Part shown: positions 7,925 to 15,235 of the stretch, piece by piece
How positions within the stretch are numbered: the first letter of the stretch is position 1
Layout: every line of letters starts with the position of its first letter
Origin: Alphaproteobacteria bacterium
Lineage (GTDB): Bacteria; Pseudomonadota; Alphaproteobacteria; Sphingomonadales; Sphingomonadaceae
Assembly (NCBI GenBank): GCA_005882415.1
Contig: VBAE01000213.1
Location: 1 to 17,467, forward strand
DNA length: 17,467 bases
Reading direction: 5' to 3'
Translations under genes and position numbers: made by a program
Notes under the pieces: generated by a model
What the model was told of the DNA's origin: nothing
Database searches by the model: none
Seen by the model: the letters and a program-made list of their open reading frames with translations, nothing else

Positions 7925-8623
7925 ATGAACATCCGCGTTCGATTGCTGGCCCTTCTTCTGCTCGCCTGGGGCAGTCCCGCCCTCGCGGACATGACTGCGA
8001 CCTATGTCGCCCAGAAGGTCGCGATGAAGATGACGATCGAGATCGCTTCGAACGGCGATGTGCGGGGCGGGACGTCGAGTCCCACCGCCTATTTCATCGT
8101 GCACGACGGCCATGCCTATGTGATCCAGGCGAGCTTCGACGGGCCCGTGGTGATGCGCATGGAAGACATGGCCGCCGTGATGACGGAGCAGATGAAGCGG
8201 ATGATGCCCAATCTTCCGGCCGATGCCGCGAAGAACATGCCGGAATGGAAGCTGGTCAAGGGTCCGGCGGTGACCATCCGGGGGCGCCAGGGCGTTGCTT
8301 ATTATATGGGAGGCCTACCCAAGAATTCTCCCACCGAGAGCCCGATGCTGGTCATCAGCACCGACCCGGCGCTGGCGCCGCTGGCCGCGGCAATGGAACA
8401 TCAGTTCGCAATGTCCACCGGCATGATGGGGCAGATGCTCGGCGGCTCCAACCCGATGAGCGGGCTGGAGGCCGTGCTGAAGACCGGGGCGCCGCTGGTT
8501 CTCACCGGCATGGAGCTCGATTCGGTGACCACCGATCCGATTCCGCCATCGCGTTTCGCCCTGCCGGCAGAGCCGGCGACTATCGAGGTGGTCAGGAAGA
8601 CTTTGGGCTTGTCGCCCTCCTAG
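7925..8623 (+). CDS. Secreted protein of unknown function
   Basis: I cannot name a family with confidence; it is loosely like DUF4412-type periplasmic proteins. The 232-residue product begins MNIRVRLLALLLLAWGSPALAD, a good signal peptide with an ALA-D cleavage site. The mature part has beta-rich repeats (ATYVAQKVAMKMTIEIASNGDVR, AYFIVHDGHAYVIQ) and a methionine-rich middle (VVMRMEDMAAVMTEQMKRMMPNLP, FAMSTGMMGQMLGG). GAGGAG (7913-7918) lies 6 bases before ATG 7925; ATG 7919 is an alternative with GAGG 7 bases upstream. The methionines might be hydrophobic contacts or metal ligands, but nothing shows which. The gene lies 53 bases after dnaB and is convergent with the coiled-coil gene. Confidence 0.82.
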   Translation: MNIRVRLLALLLLAWGSPALADMTATYVAQKVAMKMTIEIASNGDVRGGTSSPTAYFIVHDGHAYVIQASFDGPVVMRMEDMAAVMTEQMKRMMPNLPADAAKNMPEWKLVKGPAVTIRGRQGVAYYMGGLPKNSPTESPMLVISTDPALAPLAAAMEHQFAMSTGMMGQMLGGSNPMSGLEAVLKTGAPLVLTGMELDSVTTDPIPPSRFALPAEPATIEVVRKTLGLSPS

Positions 8624-8632
8624 GGCCGCGGG

Positions 8633-8660
8633 GCAACCGGCCGCTCAGCGAACCGGTTGC
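8633..8660. terminator. Possible hairpin between convergent genes
   Basis: GCAACCGG (8633-8640) and CCGGTTGC (8653-8660) form a perfect 8-base stem with a 12-base loop. It sits between the plus-strand stop at 8623 and the minus-strand gene, and overlaps the minus-strand stop codon (8645-8647). No T-run follows on either strand, so function as a terminator is uncertain. Confidence 0.35.
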
Positions 8661-9277
8661 GCCACTCCGCGGCGGATGGCGTCTTCGACCAGGGCTCGGA
8701 TCTTGCCGTCGGCTATGGTCGCGAGGCGATCCTGCTCGCGGCCGAGCGTGTCCTGGTGCGCGCCGAGCGCGTCCTGTTCGCGGCCGAGGGCGTCCTGCTG
8801 CTTGCCGAGCGCGTCCTGCTGGCGGCCGAGCTCCTCGGCGCGGCTCGGGCTCGCATCCGCCTGCTGACGGCCGAGGCGGCCCTGCTCGAGGCCGAGCTTC
8901 GCCTGGCGCTGGCCGAGCGCCGCCTGCTTCGAGCCCAGGACCGCCTGCCGGGCGCCGAGCGCCTCCTGCGGCGCGAAGAACGCCTTGGCCTCGGCGAGCG
9001 TCGCCGCATCGCGAATCACATAGGCGCGGCCGCCGTCGCGGAAGTAGAGCAGGCCTTCGCGGCCCGAGCGGAGCCGGAGCGCCTGATTTAGGTCGCGCAT
9101 CGATCCGCTCATCATGCTGCTCTGGGTGCCGGCATCGAACAGGATGTAGGTCGTCCGCTGCGCCGCTTCTGCAGCGTCCGCAGTTTGCGGAGAGGCCAGG
9201 AGAGCCGGCGCGGCGAGGGCGGCGGCGATGGCAAGGAAGAACGGACGGGCCATGCGGCGGTAGGTCGGGTCGATCAC
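8645..9277 (-). CDS. Exported coiled-coil protein with LGxxQ heptad repeats
   Basis: The 210-residue product has an N-terminal export signal (MARPFFLAIAAALAAPALLA), a short conserved-looking domain (TTYILFDAGTQSSMMSGSMRDL, LLYFRDGGRAYVIRDAATLAEAKAFF), then ten heptads of the form xxLGxxQ (EALGARQ, AVLGSKQ, AALGQRQ ... DTLGREQ) broken once by ADASPSRA. The end (RLATIADGKIRALVEDAIRRGVAQPVR) is helical. Leu at one fixed heptad position plus polar Gln suggests a coiled coil or helical stalk. GTG 9277 is chosen because AAAGGGAG lies a few bases upstream, while ATG 9253 has no Shine-Dalgarno. I recall similar Gln-rich heptads in the tails of sphingomonad BlaR1/M56-type proteins, but no peptidase or BlaI gene is in this window. 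Twin dyads lie upstream. Function unknown. Confidence 0.8.
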   Translation of the reverse strand: MIDPTYRRMARPFFLAIAAALAAPALLASPQTADAAEAAQRTTYILFDAGTQSSMMSGSMRDLNQALRLRSGREGLLYFRDGGRAYVIRDAATLAEAKAFFAPQEALGARQAVLGSKQAALGQRQAKLGLEQGRLGRQQADASPSRAEELGRQQDALGKQQDALGREQDALGAHQDTLGREQDRLATIADGKIRALVEDAIRRGVAQPVR

Positions 9278-9386
9278 TTCTGCTCCCTTTCGGCTTCGGC
9301 CCGTGCGGGCGGATTGCGGAAGGGGAAGCTGCAACATCCGGGCCAGTCGCGTGGACGAGAGCGTTCTCAGGGCTTGCCCCTGCCGC

Positions 9387-9424
9387 TGTCCGCGCGCGGA
9401 CAATCGCGGGTCCGGTTCCGGACA
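9387..9424. promoter_or_regulatory. Twin 16-base dyads, candidate operator
   Basis: TGTCCGCGCGCGGACA (9387-9402) is a perfect palindrome. GGTCCGGTTCCGGACA (9409-9424) is an imperfect one. Both share GTCCG-N4-CGGACA, and their centres are 22 bases apart, about two helical turns. They lie about 110 bases upstream of the coiled-coil gene and directly behind the DUF5694 stop codon. The pattern fits two dimers bound on one face of the DNA. The second dyad could instead act as a weak transcript-end hairpin. Confidence 0.45.
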
Positions 9425-9426
9425 GC

Positions 9427-10485
9427 CTAGCGAAGCACCTGCGCGGCGGGGACCAGCCGGACTTCGTGCATCATCGCGAGATAGGCGTCGAAATAGGGCT
9501 TGTGCGTGCTTCCGACGATGACGAGCGCGCGGGCGCCCGGCTGCGCGCCCAAAGCGGCGCGGATGTTGGCGACCATGCGCAAATTCCGCGCCTCCCACCA
9601 GGCGACGTAGCGGCGGCCGTGCTGGCCGGCGGAGGGCGTGGCGAAGGCCTTGCCCATGTCCGCGCGGACGAACGCTTCGCCGACATCGGTCCGGTTCAGG
9701 AAGCGGTAGTAAGCGAGGGTTGCGGGGCCACCGTCGAGGGCCTTCTCCATCGCCTGCGCCTTGAGCGCGAGCGGCGGGCGCGTGCCGCTCCAGATGGCGC
9801 GCATCGCCTCTTCCTGGCCGGGCGGGGCCTCGGACTGGATTCGGTCGGAGAGATGGTCGTCGACGGGGTAGATTCGCTCGAGGCCGAGGCGCGCGGCAAG
9901 CGTCGCGGCGATCAGGTAATTCTCGTTGCGGCGGACCGCCAGCTCGTCGAGCGCCTTGGCGAGATCGGCGTCGACGCCGTCGCCGGCGTGGCGTTCGGCC
10001 GGCGGGAGGCGCAGCCATTGAGTGGCGGCGGAACCGAGATTGCCGGCGGCGGCGAACAGTGCCGCCATGTGCCGGTGGTCCGCCGGAGTGGAGGAGGGGC
10101 CGAGCGCACGCACGGCTTGCTCGGCGGCGGCTTCCGCGGCGGGCATGTCGAGGCCGGTGGATTTGGCGGCGAGGCCGCCGACGCTTTCAACCCGCGCGCA
10201 ATAATCGTCCGCCGTCTGCGGCCAGCTCTTGTCGTAGCGGCGGAGGAGGAAGCATTCGGGGCCGGACAGGCCTTCGATGGTGATCAACTGCGGCTTCCAC
10301 GCCGCCAGCCGCCCGAGCAGCGGCTCAAGCCATTCAGGCCGAAGGCCGTCGACGCCCGAGAGGTGCGGCGTGCCCAGCACCAGCACATTGGTCGGCTCCG
10401 CCACCGGCCACGGCCCGACCAACGGCGGTGCAGCAACCGCGCTCCCGCCCAGAACCGCCGCGACGACCAGTCCCAACCACTTCAT
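9427..10485 (-). CDS. DUF5694 family exported protein
   Basis: The 352-residue product starts MKWLGLVVAAVLGGSAVAAP, a signal peptide with an AVA cleavage site, so it is probably periplasmic. Shortly after it comes VLVLGTPHLSG and near the end VIVGSTHKPYFDAYL, the two conserved His-containing motifs I associate with DUF5694. The layout recalls TraB/GumN and EreA/ChaN-like proteins, which also pair an N-terminal Gx(x)H with a late GxxH, but homology is not shown here. The middle is helical with AEAAAEQAVRALG and PAERHAGDGVDADLAKALDELAVRRNENYL. ATG 10485 is preceded by AGGAGG at a workable distance; longer in-frame starts would remove the signal peptide from the N-terminus. It follows astD by 31 bases on the same strand. 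Substrate and function are unknown. Confidence 0.85.
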   Translation of the reverse strand: MKWLGLVVAAVLGGSAVAAPPLVGPWPVAEPTNVLVLGTPHLSGVDGLRPEWLEPLLGRLAAWKPQLITIEGLSGPECFLLRRYDKSWPQTADDYCARVESVGGLAAKSTGLDMPAAEAAAEQAVRALGPSSTPADHRHMAALFAAAGNLGSAATQWLRLPPAERHAGDGVDADLAKALDELAVRRNENYLIAATLAARLGLERIYPVDDHLSDRIQSEAPPGQEEAMRAIWSGTRPPLALKAQAMEKALDGGPATLAYYRFLNRTDVGEAFVRADMGKAFATPSAGQHGRRYVAWWEARNLRMVANIRAALGAQPGARALVIVGSTHKPYFDAYLAMMHEVRLVPAAQVLR

Positions 10486-10516
10486 CGCTCGCCCCCTCCT
10501 CAGGCAGATACCGCGC

Positions 10517-11950
10517 TCACCCCTCCAGCTCGTTCGCCGCATAGGGATCGCGGAGACCGATGCCGATGCTTGCACGGGCTTGCTCGGCTTCGGAGCTGGT
10601 AACGGGATAGGCGCAATAATCCGCGGCGTAGAAGGCGCTTGGGCGGTGGTTGCCGGAGAGGCCGACGCCGCCGAAGGGTGCGTTGGAAGGTGCGCCATTT
10701 GTGGGCTTATTCCAGTTGATCACGCCGGCGCGGATGTTTGCCCAGAAGCGGTCGTAGAGCTCGGGGCTCCCGCCGACCAGCGAGGCGGCGAGGCCGAAGC
10801 GGGTGGCGTTGGCCTCGGCCAGGGCGGCGTCGAAATCGGGGACCCGGATCACCTGGAGGATGGGTCCGAACAGCTCCGCGTCCGGCCGATTGGCGACTCC
10901 GGTGACGTCGATCACCGCCGGGGTGAGGAAGGGGCGGTTTTCGATGGGGCGGTCGAGATGCTTGATCGGCCGGCCGCCCTTGATGATCAGGTCGAGGAAC
11001 GCCTCCTGGAGCTGGTCGGCGGACTGGTTGTCGATCACCGGGCCCATGAAGGGCGGCGGGTTGGAATGCGGGTCGCCGACGATGATCCGGTCGGCGATCC
11101 GGCAGATGGTCGCGACCAGCTCCTCATGCGCGCCGTCCTTGACGATCAGCCGGCGGGCGGCGGTGCAGCGCTGGCCGGCGCTCAAGAAGGCCGACTGGAC
11201 CGCGAGCACTGCCGCCGAATAGGTATCGGGCGCATCCCAGATGACGAGGGGGTTGTTTCCGCCGAGCTCGAGCGCGAGGATCTTGTGCGGCATCTCGGCA
11301 TATTGCTGGTGGAGCGCCATGCCCGCCCGGGCCGAGCCGGTGAAGAGCAGTCCGTCTATGCCCGGGTGGGAGGCGAGCGCCTTGCCCACGTCCGGCCCGC
11401 CCTGGACGCAGCCGACCACACCCTCCGGGAGCCCCGCCTCGTGGAAGCAGTTCACCAGGAACTCGCCCACCGCGGGCGTTTTCTCGGACGGCTTGAACAC
11501 CACTGCGTTGCCGGCGATCAGCGCGGGGACGATGTGGCCGTTGGGCAGATGGGCCGGGAAATTATAGGGGCCGAGGACGGCGAGCACGCCGTGCGGCTTG
11601 TGGCGGACGGCGACGCGGGCGCCCATCGCGCCTTCCATCCGGCGCTGCGAGGTGCGCTCGGAATAAGCCGAGACCGAGATGTCGACCTTGTTGACCACGG
11701 CGTCGACCTCGGTCGCCGTCTCCCACAGCGGCTTGCCGGTCTCGCGGGCGATGAGGTCGGCGAACTGGTCCTTCTTGCCGCGCACGACATTGGCGAAGCG
11801 GCGCAGGGTCTCGATGCGGACGGCGAGCGGCTTCGACGCCCAGCCGGCCCAGGCGCCGCGGGCGCGGGAGACCTCCGCGTCGACGTCGCCGGTCTCGCCG
11901 GTCCAGAGCGTTTCGCCGGTTGCGGGCTCGTAAGAGGTGATCGTCGCCAT
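10517..11950 (-). CDS. astD: Succinylglutamate-semialdehyde dehydrogenase (AstD-like)
   Basis: AstD oxidises N-succinylglutamate 5-semialdehyde to N-succinylglutamate with NAD+, the fourth step of the arginine succinyltransferase pathway. The 477-residue product is a standard aldehyde dehydrogenase: PYNFPAHLPNGHI with Asn130, VVFKPSEKTP for the cofactor, LFTGSARAG, LELGGNNP with Glu228, and GQRCTAARR with the nucleophile Cys262. LPNGHIVPALIAGN, SNPPPFMGPVI and WNKPTNGAPSNAPFGGVGLSGNHRPSA are typical of AstD rather than of general aldehyde dehydrogenases. ATG 11950 fits the family's short N-terminus, although I see no strong Shine-Dalgarno. The frame stays open far upstream on the minus strand, but that stretch is antisense to nothing conserved and overlaps SelO in another frame. 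Other ast genes are not in the window. It sits 32 bases behind selO. Confidence 0.9.
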   Translation of the reverse strand: MATITSYEPATGETLWTGETGDVDAEVSRARGAWAGWASKPLAVRIETLRRFANVVRGKKDQFADLIARETGKPLWETATEVDAVVNKVDISVSAYSERTSQRRMEGAMGARVAVRHKPHGVLAVLGPYNFPAHLPNGHIVPALIAGNAVVFKPSEKTPAVGEFLVNCFHEAGLPEGVVGCVQGGPDVGKALASHPGIDGLLFTGSARAGMALHQQYAEMPHKILALELGGNNPLVIWDAPDTYSAAVLAVQSAFLSAGQRCTAARRLIVKDGAHEELVATICRIADRIIVGDPHSNPPPFMGPVIDNQSADQLQEAFLDLIIKGGRPIKHLDRPIENRPFLTPAVIDVTGVANRPDAELFGPILQVIRVPDFDAALAEANATRFGLAASLVGGSPELYDRFWANIRAGVINWNKPTNGAPSNAPFGGVGLSGNHRPSAFYAADYCAYPVTSSEAEQARASIGIGLRDPYAANELEG

Positions 11951-11982
11951 GCGGCTGCACCAACCATTGTCGCGCGCGAGGG

Positions 11983-13392
11983 TCAAGCGCCGCCCCGCAG
12001 TGCCTCCCCCATGCGGCGGATCGCGGCGACCTTGCGTTCGAGCGCCGACCAGTCGTCCGCCTCGTCGATCCGGGCCCAGATCGCCTCGACTTCGTCGATG
12101 TGCATGGAGCAGGGCGTCTCGTCCGACCAATAGGGGTGGGCGGTGGCGTTTTCGATGGGTTCGAACCTTTCGAGGAGCGCTCCGAGCGTATTGAAGGGCT
12201 CGCCCTGATAGGCATCCTGAGCAGGAGAGAAGTCGCGGCGGCGGCCGCCGCGCCAGTCGAAGAAGAAGCGGTCGATGGTGACCGTCTTCGCTGCGAGCGC
12301 CTTTTCGAGGGTGACAAGGAGGATCGCGTCTTGCGAGTCGTCTCCGCTTGGGCGGATGCCGAGCCTGTCGAAGATCGCTTTTGTGAGCTCCGCCTGGAAT
12401 TGCCGAGGAAAGGTCTCGAGCGCCGGAGTGAGCGCGTCGGCCTCGGCGAGGAGGCGGAGGGAGGCGGCGAGCTGGACTACGTCCCAATGGATCGCTTCGG
12501 GCTGGCGGGCGAAGGAGTAGAGGCCATTGTGGTCGAAATAGGCGGCGGTGAAGGTCGGCTCCCAATAAGGCGTGAAGCGCCAGGGGCCGTAGTCGAAGCT
12601 CTGGCAGGTGATCGCGATATTGTCGCTGTTGAGGACGCCATGGACGAAGCCGGCGGCGATGTAGGAGGCGGCGAGGCGGGCGCCTTCGCGGACGACGTGG
12701 GCGAGCAGGCGGGCGGGGGCGTCCTCGCCGCCTTCCTCGCCGTAATAGTGGCGCAGGCAATAATCGGTGAGGCGCTCCATCTCTTCCTTCGCGTCGAACC
12801 AGGCGAGGCGCTGGAAGGTGCCGATGCGGATATGGCTGTGCTGGAGCCGGACGAGGACCGCGGCGCGGGTGGGGGAGGGCTCATCGTTGCGCTCCAGAGC
12901 CTCGCCGGTCTCGATCAGCGAGAAGGTCTTGGAGGACTCGACGCCCAATGCCTCCAGCATCTCGGTGGCGAGGATCTCGCGCACGCCGCCCTTCAGAGTC
13001 AGACGGCCGTCGCCGAAGCGGGAGTAGGGGGTCTGGCCCGAGCCCTTGGTGCCGAGATCGAGCAGCCGGCCCGCGCCGTCGCGGAGCTGGGCGAAGAGGA
13101 AACCCCGCCCGTCGCCGATGTCGGGATTATAGGTGCGGAACTGGTGCCCATGATAGCGCAGCGCCAGCGGCTCGGGGAGGTTGTCCGGGAGCGGCTCGAA
13201 GCGGCCGAAGCGGCGGAGCCACTGCTCGTCCGACAGGGTGTCGAGCCCGACCGAAGGCGCCCAGCGGTCGTTGCGGAAGCGAAGGATCGTCTGCGGGAAA
13301 TCGGCGGCGCGGACGGGATCGTAGAAGGCTTCGCCGAGCTCGAGGATCGCGGGATCGGGCGTGTAGGGGGCGCGGGCTGGCTGGTCGGTCAT
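11983..13392 (-). CDS. selO: Protein adenylyltransferase SelO (YdiU family)
   Basis: SelO is a pseudokinase-fold enzyme that transfers AMP from ATP to Ser, Thr or Tyr of target proteins and is linked to redox stress. The 469-residue product is of normal bacterial length. Visible motifs are RYHGHQFRTYNPDIGDGRG (80-97), the nucleotide-binding LDLGTKGSGQTPYSR (111-125, Lys116) and HGVLNSDNIAITCQSFDYGP (251-270), with Asp257, Asn258 and Asp267 as the expected catalytic and metal-binding residues. The C-terminus ends EALRGGA without the terminal cysteine of E. coli SelO, and EPTFTAAYFDHNG has Ala where I recall the E. coli partner cysteine. It lies 40 bases behind the Rap1a-like gene and 32 bases before astD, so co-transcription is likely. 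Confidence 0.95.
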   Translation of the reverse strand: MTDQPARAPYTPDPAILELGEAFYDPVRAADFPQTILRFRNDRWAPSVGLDTLSDEQWLRRFGRFEPLPDNLPEPLALRYHGHQFRTYNPDIGDGRGFLFAQLRDGAGRLLDLGTKGSGQTPYSRFGDGRLTLKGGVREILATEMLEALGVESSKTFSLIETGEALERNDEPSPTRAAVLVRLQHSHIRIGTFQRLAWFDAKEEMERLTDYCLRHYYGEEGGEDAPARLLAHVVREGARLAASYIAAGFVHGVLNSDNIAITCQSFDYGPWRFTPYWEPTFTAAYFDHNGLYSFARQPEAIHWDVVQLAASLRLLAEADALTPALETFPRQFQAELTKAIFDRLGIRPSGDDSQDAILLVTLEKALAAKTVTIDRFFFDWRGGRRRDFSPAQDAYQGEPFNTLGALLERFEPIENATAHPYWSDETPCSMHIDEVEAIWARIDEADDWSALERKVAAIRRMGEALRGGA

Positions 13393-13432
13393 CGTGCCAC
13401 GCCTAAGCGCCGGAGGCGGCGGAGGTTCCGGA

Positions 13433-13867
13433 TCAGGGCTGGCCCGCCGGCGTCCCGGAGCCGGCCGCCTTCCCCGGACAGGGATGTTTATGCTCGGCGA
13501 AGAGGATGAAGACGTCCTTGACCGCCATCTGCTGCTTCTCGGGCGGAAGCGCCCGGAAGAAGTCGCGAAGCTCGTTCATCTGAAGCCGCACCTCGCCCTT
13601 GCCCGTCGGCGAGCAATAAAGCGGGCCCTTGCCGGCGCCGATGGAGAGGGTGTTGAGCCTCCGCGCCTCGGCGCCGCCGTCGTACATCGCATTGTACACG
13701 GCGCGCAGATATTTCTGCACCCAGGCATAGCTCATCTCATGACCGCCCTGGACCCGGTCGAGAGTCGCCAGCCAGGACGCAACCGTCGTCGGCGCGCGGG
13801 CATCGGCGGCGCCGGGCCCGATCAGGATCAGCAGGGGCAGTGCGTAAGCAAGGAAACGGGTACGCAT
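13433..13867 (-). CDS. Small exported protein, Rap1a/Tai-like
   Basis: The 144-residue product (from the second Met) starts MRTRFLAYALPLLILIGPGA and has a clear signal peptide ending near ADARA. The mature part has about 120 residues with two cysteines, one in GPLYCSP and one in EHKHPCPG, and a helix LRDFFRALPPEKQQMAVKDVFILFAEH between them. This order, a first domain with an Ala/Tyr-rich helix, then a YC.P motif, then a helix ending in PC, resembles the Rap1a/Tai family of small periplasmic proteins, some of which are immunity proteins to type VI amidase effectors. No such effector is present here, so the likeness says little about role. ATG 13873 is an alternative start; GAAGG is 9 bases upstream of 13867. 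It may head the operon with selO. Confidence 0.72.
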   Translation of the reverse strand: MRTRFLAYALPLLILIGPGAADARAPTTVASWLATLDRVQGGHEMSYAWVQKYLRAVYNAMYDGGAEARRLNTLSIGAGKGPLYCSPTGKGEVRLQMNELRDFFRALPPEKQQMAVKDVFILFAEHKHPCPGKAAGSGTPAGQP

Positions 13868-13976
13868 CGTCATTTGCCTTCAATGGCTTGCGGGTAGGCT
13901 CCGCGGGCGGTGCCGGCTGCTACCTTGCCCTCACCGGCGCTTGCGTCAATATGCTGGCTCGAACCAGGGGGCATGA

Positions 13977-14837
13977 ATGGCTGAGTGGAGCGACGGCTGG
14001 TGGATGTCCGGGGACGGCCTCAGGCTCCATTATCGCGACTATGCGGGCCGGGACGACCGGCCGCCGATCCTGTGCATCCCCGGCCTCACCCGCAACGCGC
14101 GCGACTTCGAAGGGGTGGCGGCGCGGCTGGCGGGCGAGTGGCGGCTGATCTGCGTCGATTTGCGCGGCCGCGGCGAGAGCGCCCATGCGCGGGACCCGAT
14201 GACCTATGTGCCGCTTACCTATTTGCAGGACGTCGAGGCGCTGATCGCCGAGCTTGGGCTGAAGCGCTTCGTTGCATTCGGGACCTCGCTGGGCGGGCTG
14301 ATCACCATGCTTCTGGCGCTGACCGACCGGTCGAGGATCGCGGGAGCGCTGCTCAACGATATCGGACCGGAGATCGAGACCAAGGGGCTGGAGACGATCC
14401 GCGCCTATCTCGGCCGCTCGCACAGCTTCCCGACCTGGCTCCACGCCGCCCGCTTCCTCTGCGACGCGCAAAAGGAGCGCTATCCGGACTGGCCGATCGA
14501 GCAATGGGTGGTGTTCGCCAAAAGGCTGTGCAGGCTGAATGCGAACGGCCGCATCGTGCTCGATTACGACATGCGCATCGCCGAGCCGTTCAAGCAGCCG
14601 GGCGGCGATACCGGCTTCGACCTCTGGCCCGCCTTCCGGGCGCTGGACGGGATTCCGTCGCTGATCGTCCATGGCGAGCTGTCCGACCTGCTGACCGCGG
14701 AGACGGTGCAGCGGATGGTGGCGGAGAATGAAGGGCTGGAGGCGGTGACGGTGCCTCGGGTCGGCCACGCGCCGACCCTCGACGAGCCCGAGGCGCAGGC
14801 CGGGATCGACGCGCTGCTGGCCCGGGTGGCGGGCTGA
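13977..14837 (+). CDS. Alpha/beta hydrolase
   Basis: The 286-residue product is a complete alpha/beta hydrolase. Expected catalytic residues are Ser104 in FGTSLGG, Asp237 in HGELSDLLTAE and His264 in VGHAPTLDEP. The early ILCIPGLTRNARDF segment supplies the oxyanion region, and LICVDLRGRGESAHA is the usual strand-turn after it. A cap region lies at about 135-215. There is no signal peptide, so it is probably cytoplasmic. The substrate cannot be read from sequence; relatives include esterases, lactonases and haloperoxidase-like enzymes. ATG 13977 has AGGGGG just upstream. An overlapping ATG at 13973 gives only a 3-codon frame. The gene is divergent from the Rap1a-like gene with about 110 bases between them. 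Confidence 0.93.
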   Translation: MAEWSDGWWMSGDGLRLHYRDYAGRDDRPPILCIPGLTRNARDFEGVAARLAGEWRLICVDLRGRGESAHARDPMTYVPLTYLQDVEALIAELGLKRFVAFGTSLGGLITMLLALTDRSRIAGALLNDIGPEIETKGLETIRAYLGRSHSFPTWLHAARFLCDAQKERYPDWPIEQWVVFAKRLCRLNANGRIVLDYDMRIAEPFKQPGGDTGFDLWPAFRALDGIPSLIVHGELSDLLTAETVQRMVAENEGLEAVTVPRVGHAPTLDEPEAQAGIDALLARVAG

Positions 14838-14915
14838 CCCCGAACGGGACAGTCGAAATCGCCGGCTGGCGCGGGGGCTGCGGATCGGTCAGGCTCGGTG
14901 CGGGGAGATTCGACG

Positions 14916-15179
14916 ATGAGCACGATCGTGATCGCGCGTGGGGGCGATGAGCTTGCGGGTCCGTCCGCCCGGGCTGTGACGGCGGGTCTGGTGCTCGCCG
15001 GGTCGCTGGCGCTGATCGGTACTGGCGCCTTCTGGCTGACCTCGTCGGAGCAAGCGCCTCTTCCTGCGCCGGTGGCCGCTCCGGCCCGGGTCGTAACGGC
15101 GCCTGTCACTGCGCCGGCGCCCATCTGCGTCGACGGCAAGCCGACCAGCGACCAGGTGCCCGCCGACTCCTGCATCTGA
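14916..15179 (+). CDS. Small single-pass membrane protein, unknown
   Basis: No family recognised. The 87-residue product has a charged start (MSTIVIARGGDELAG), one membrane segment (about 21-43, AVTAGLVLAGSLALIGTGAFWL), then a Pro/Ala/Val-rich linker (EQAPLPAPVAAPARVVTAPVTAPAP) and a short end with two cysteines (ICVDGKPTSDQVPADSCI). This suggests an inner-membrane anchor with a flexible periplasmic tail closed by a possible disulfide. GGGGAG lies 8 bases before ATG 14916, which supports this start over GTG 14898. It stands 78 bases behind the hydrolase gene and 56 bases before the glycosyltransferase gene. Confidence 0.65.
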   Translation: MSTIVIARGGDELAGPSARAVTAGLVLAGSLALIGTGAFWLTSSEQAPLPAPVAAPARVVTAPVTAPAPICVDGKPTSDQVPADSCI

Positions 15180-15235
15180 GCGTCTCCGCCGAATTCGCTT
15201 CCCCTCCCGGCGCTCCTGCTGTCATTCATCGCGCC

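Noticed and set aside
9415..9424. GGAAC on the minus strand as a possible EcfG stress-sigma -35 element
   Set aside because: No matching CGTT-type -10 at 16-17 bases. The sequence is better explained as part of the second dyad.
8245..10602. A very long plus-strand open frame (about 785 codons)
   Set aside because: It crosses several minus-strand genes with strong signal peptides and family motifs. Its own translation is Arg/Ala/Gly-rich without any domain, as expected for antisense frames in GC-rich DNA.
10277..12133. Plus-strand open frame of about 618 codons opposite astD and DUF5694
   Set aside because: It is antisense to conserved aldehyde dehydrogenase sequence and has no recognisable motif.
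10517..12760. Longer version of the AstD frame reaching to 12760
   Set aside because: The extra N-terminal part is Arg/Pro-rich, overlaps selO in another frame and is not part of the AstD family.
12100..13509. Plus-strand open frame of 469 codons opposite selO
   Set aside because: SelO motifs on the minus strand are decisive. The equal length is coincidence of antisense frame openness.
13973..13984. ATG-AAT-GGC-TGA mini-frame overlapping the hydrolase start
   Set aside because: Three codons in a start overlap occur easily by chance, and the hydrolase ATG at 13977 has its own purine-rich site.
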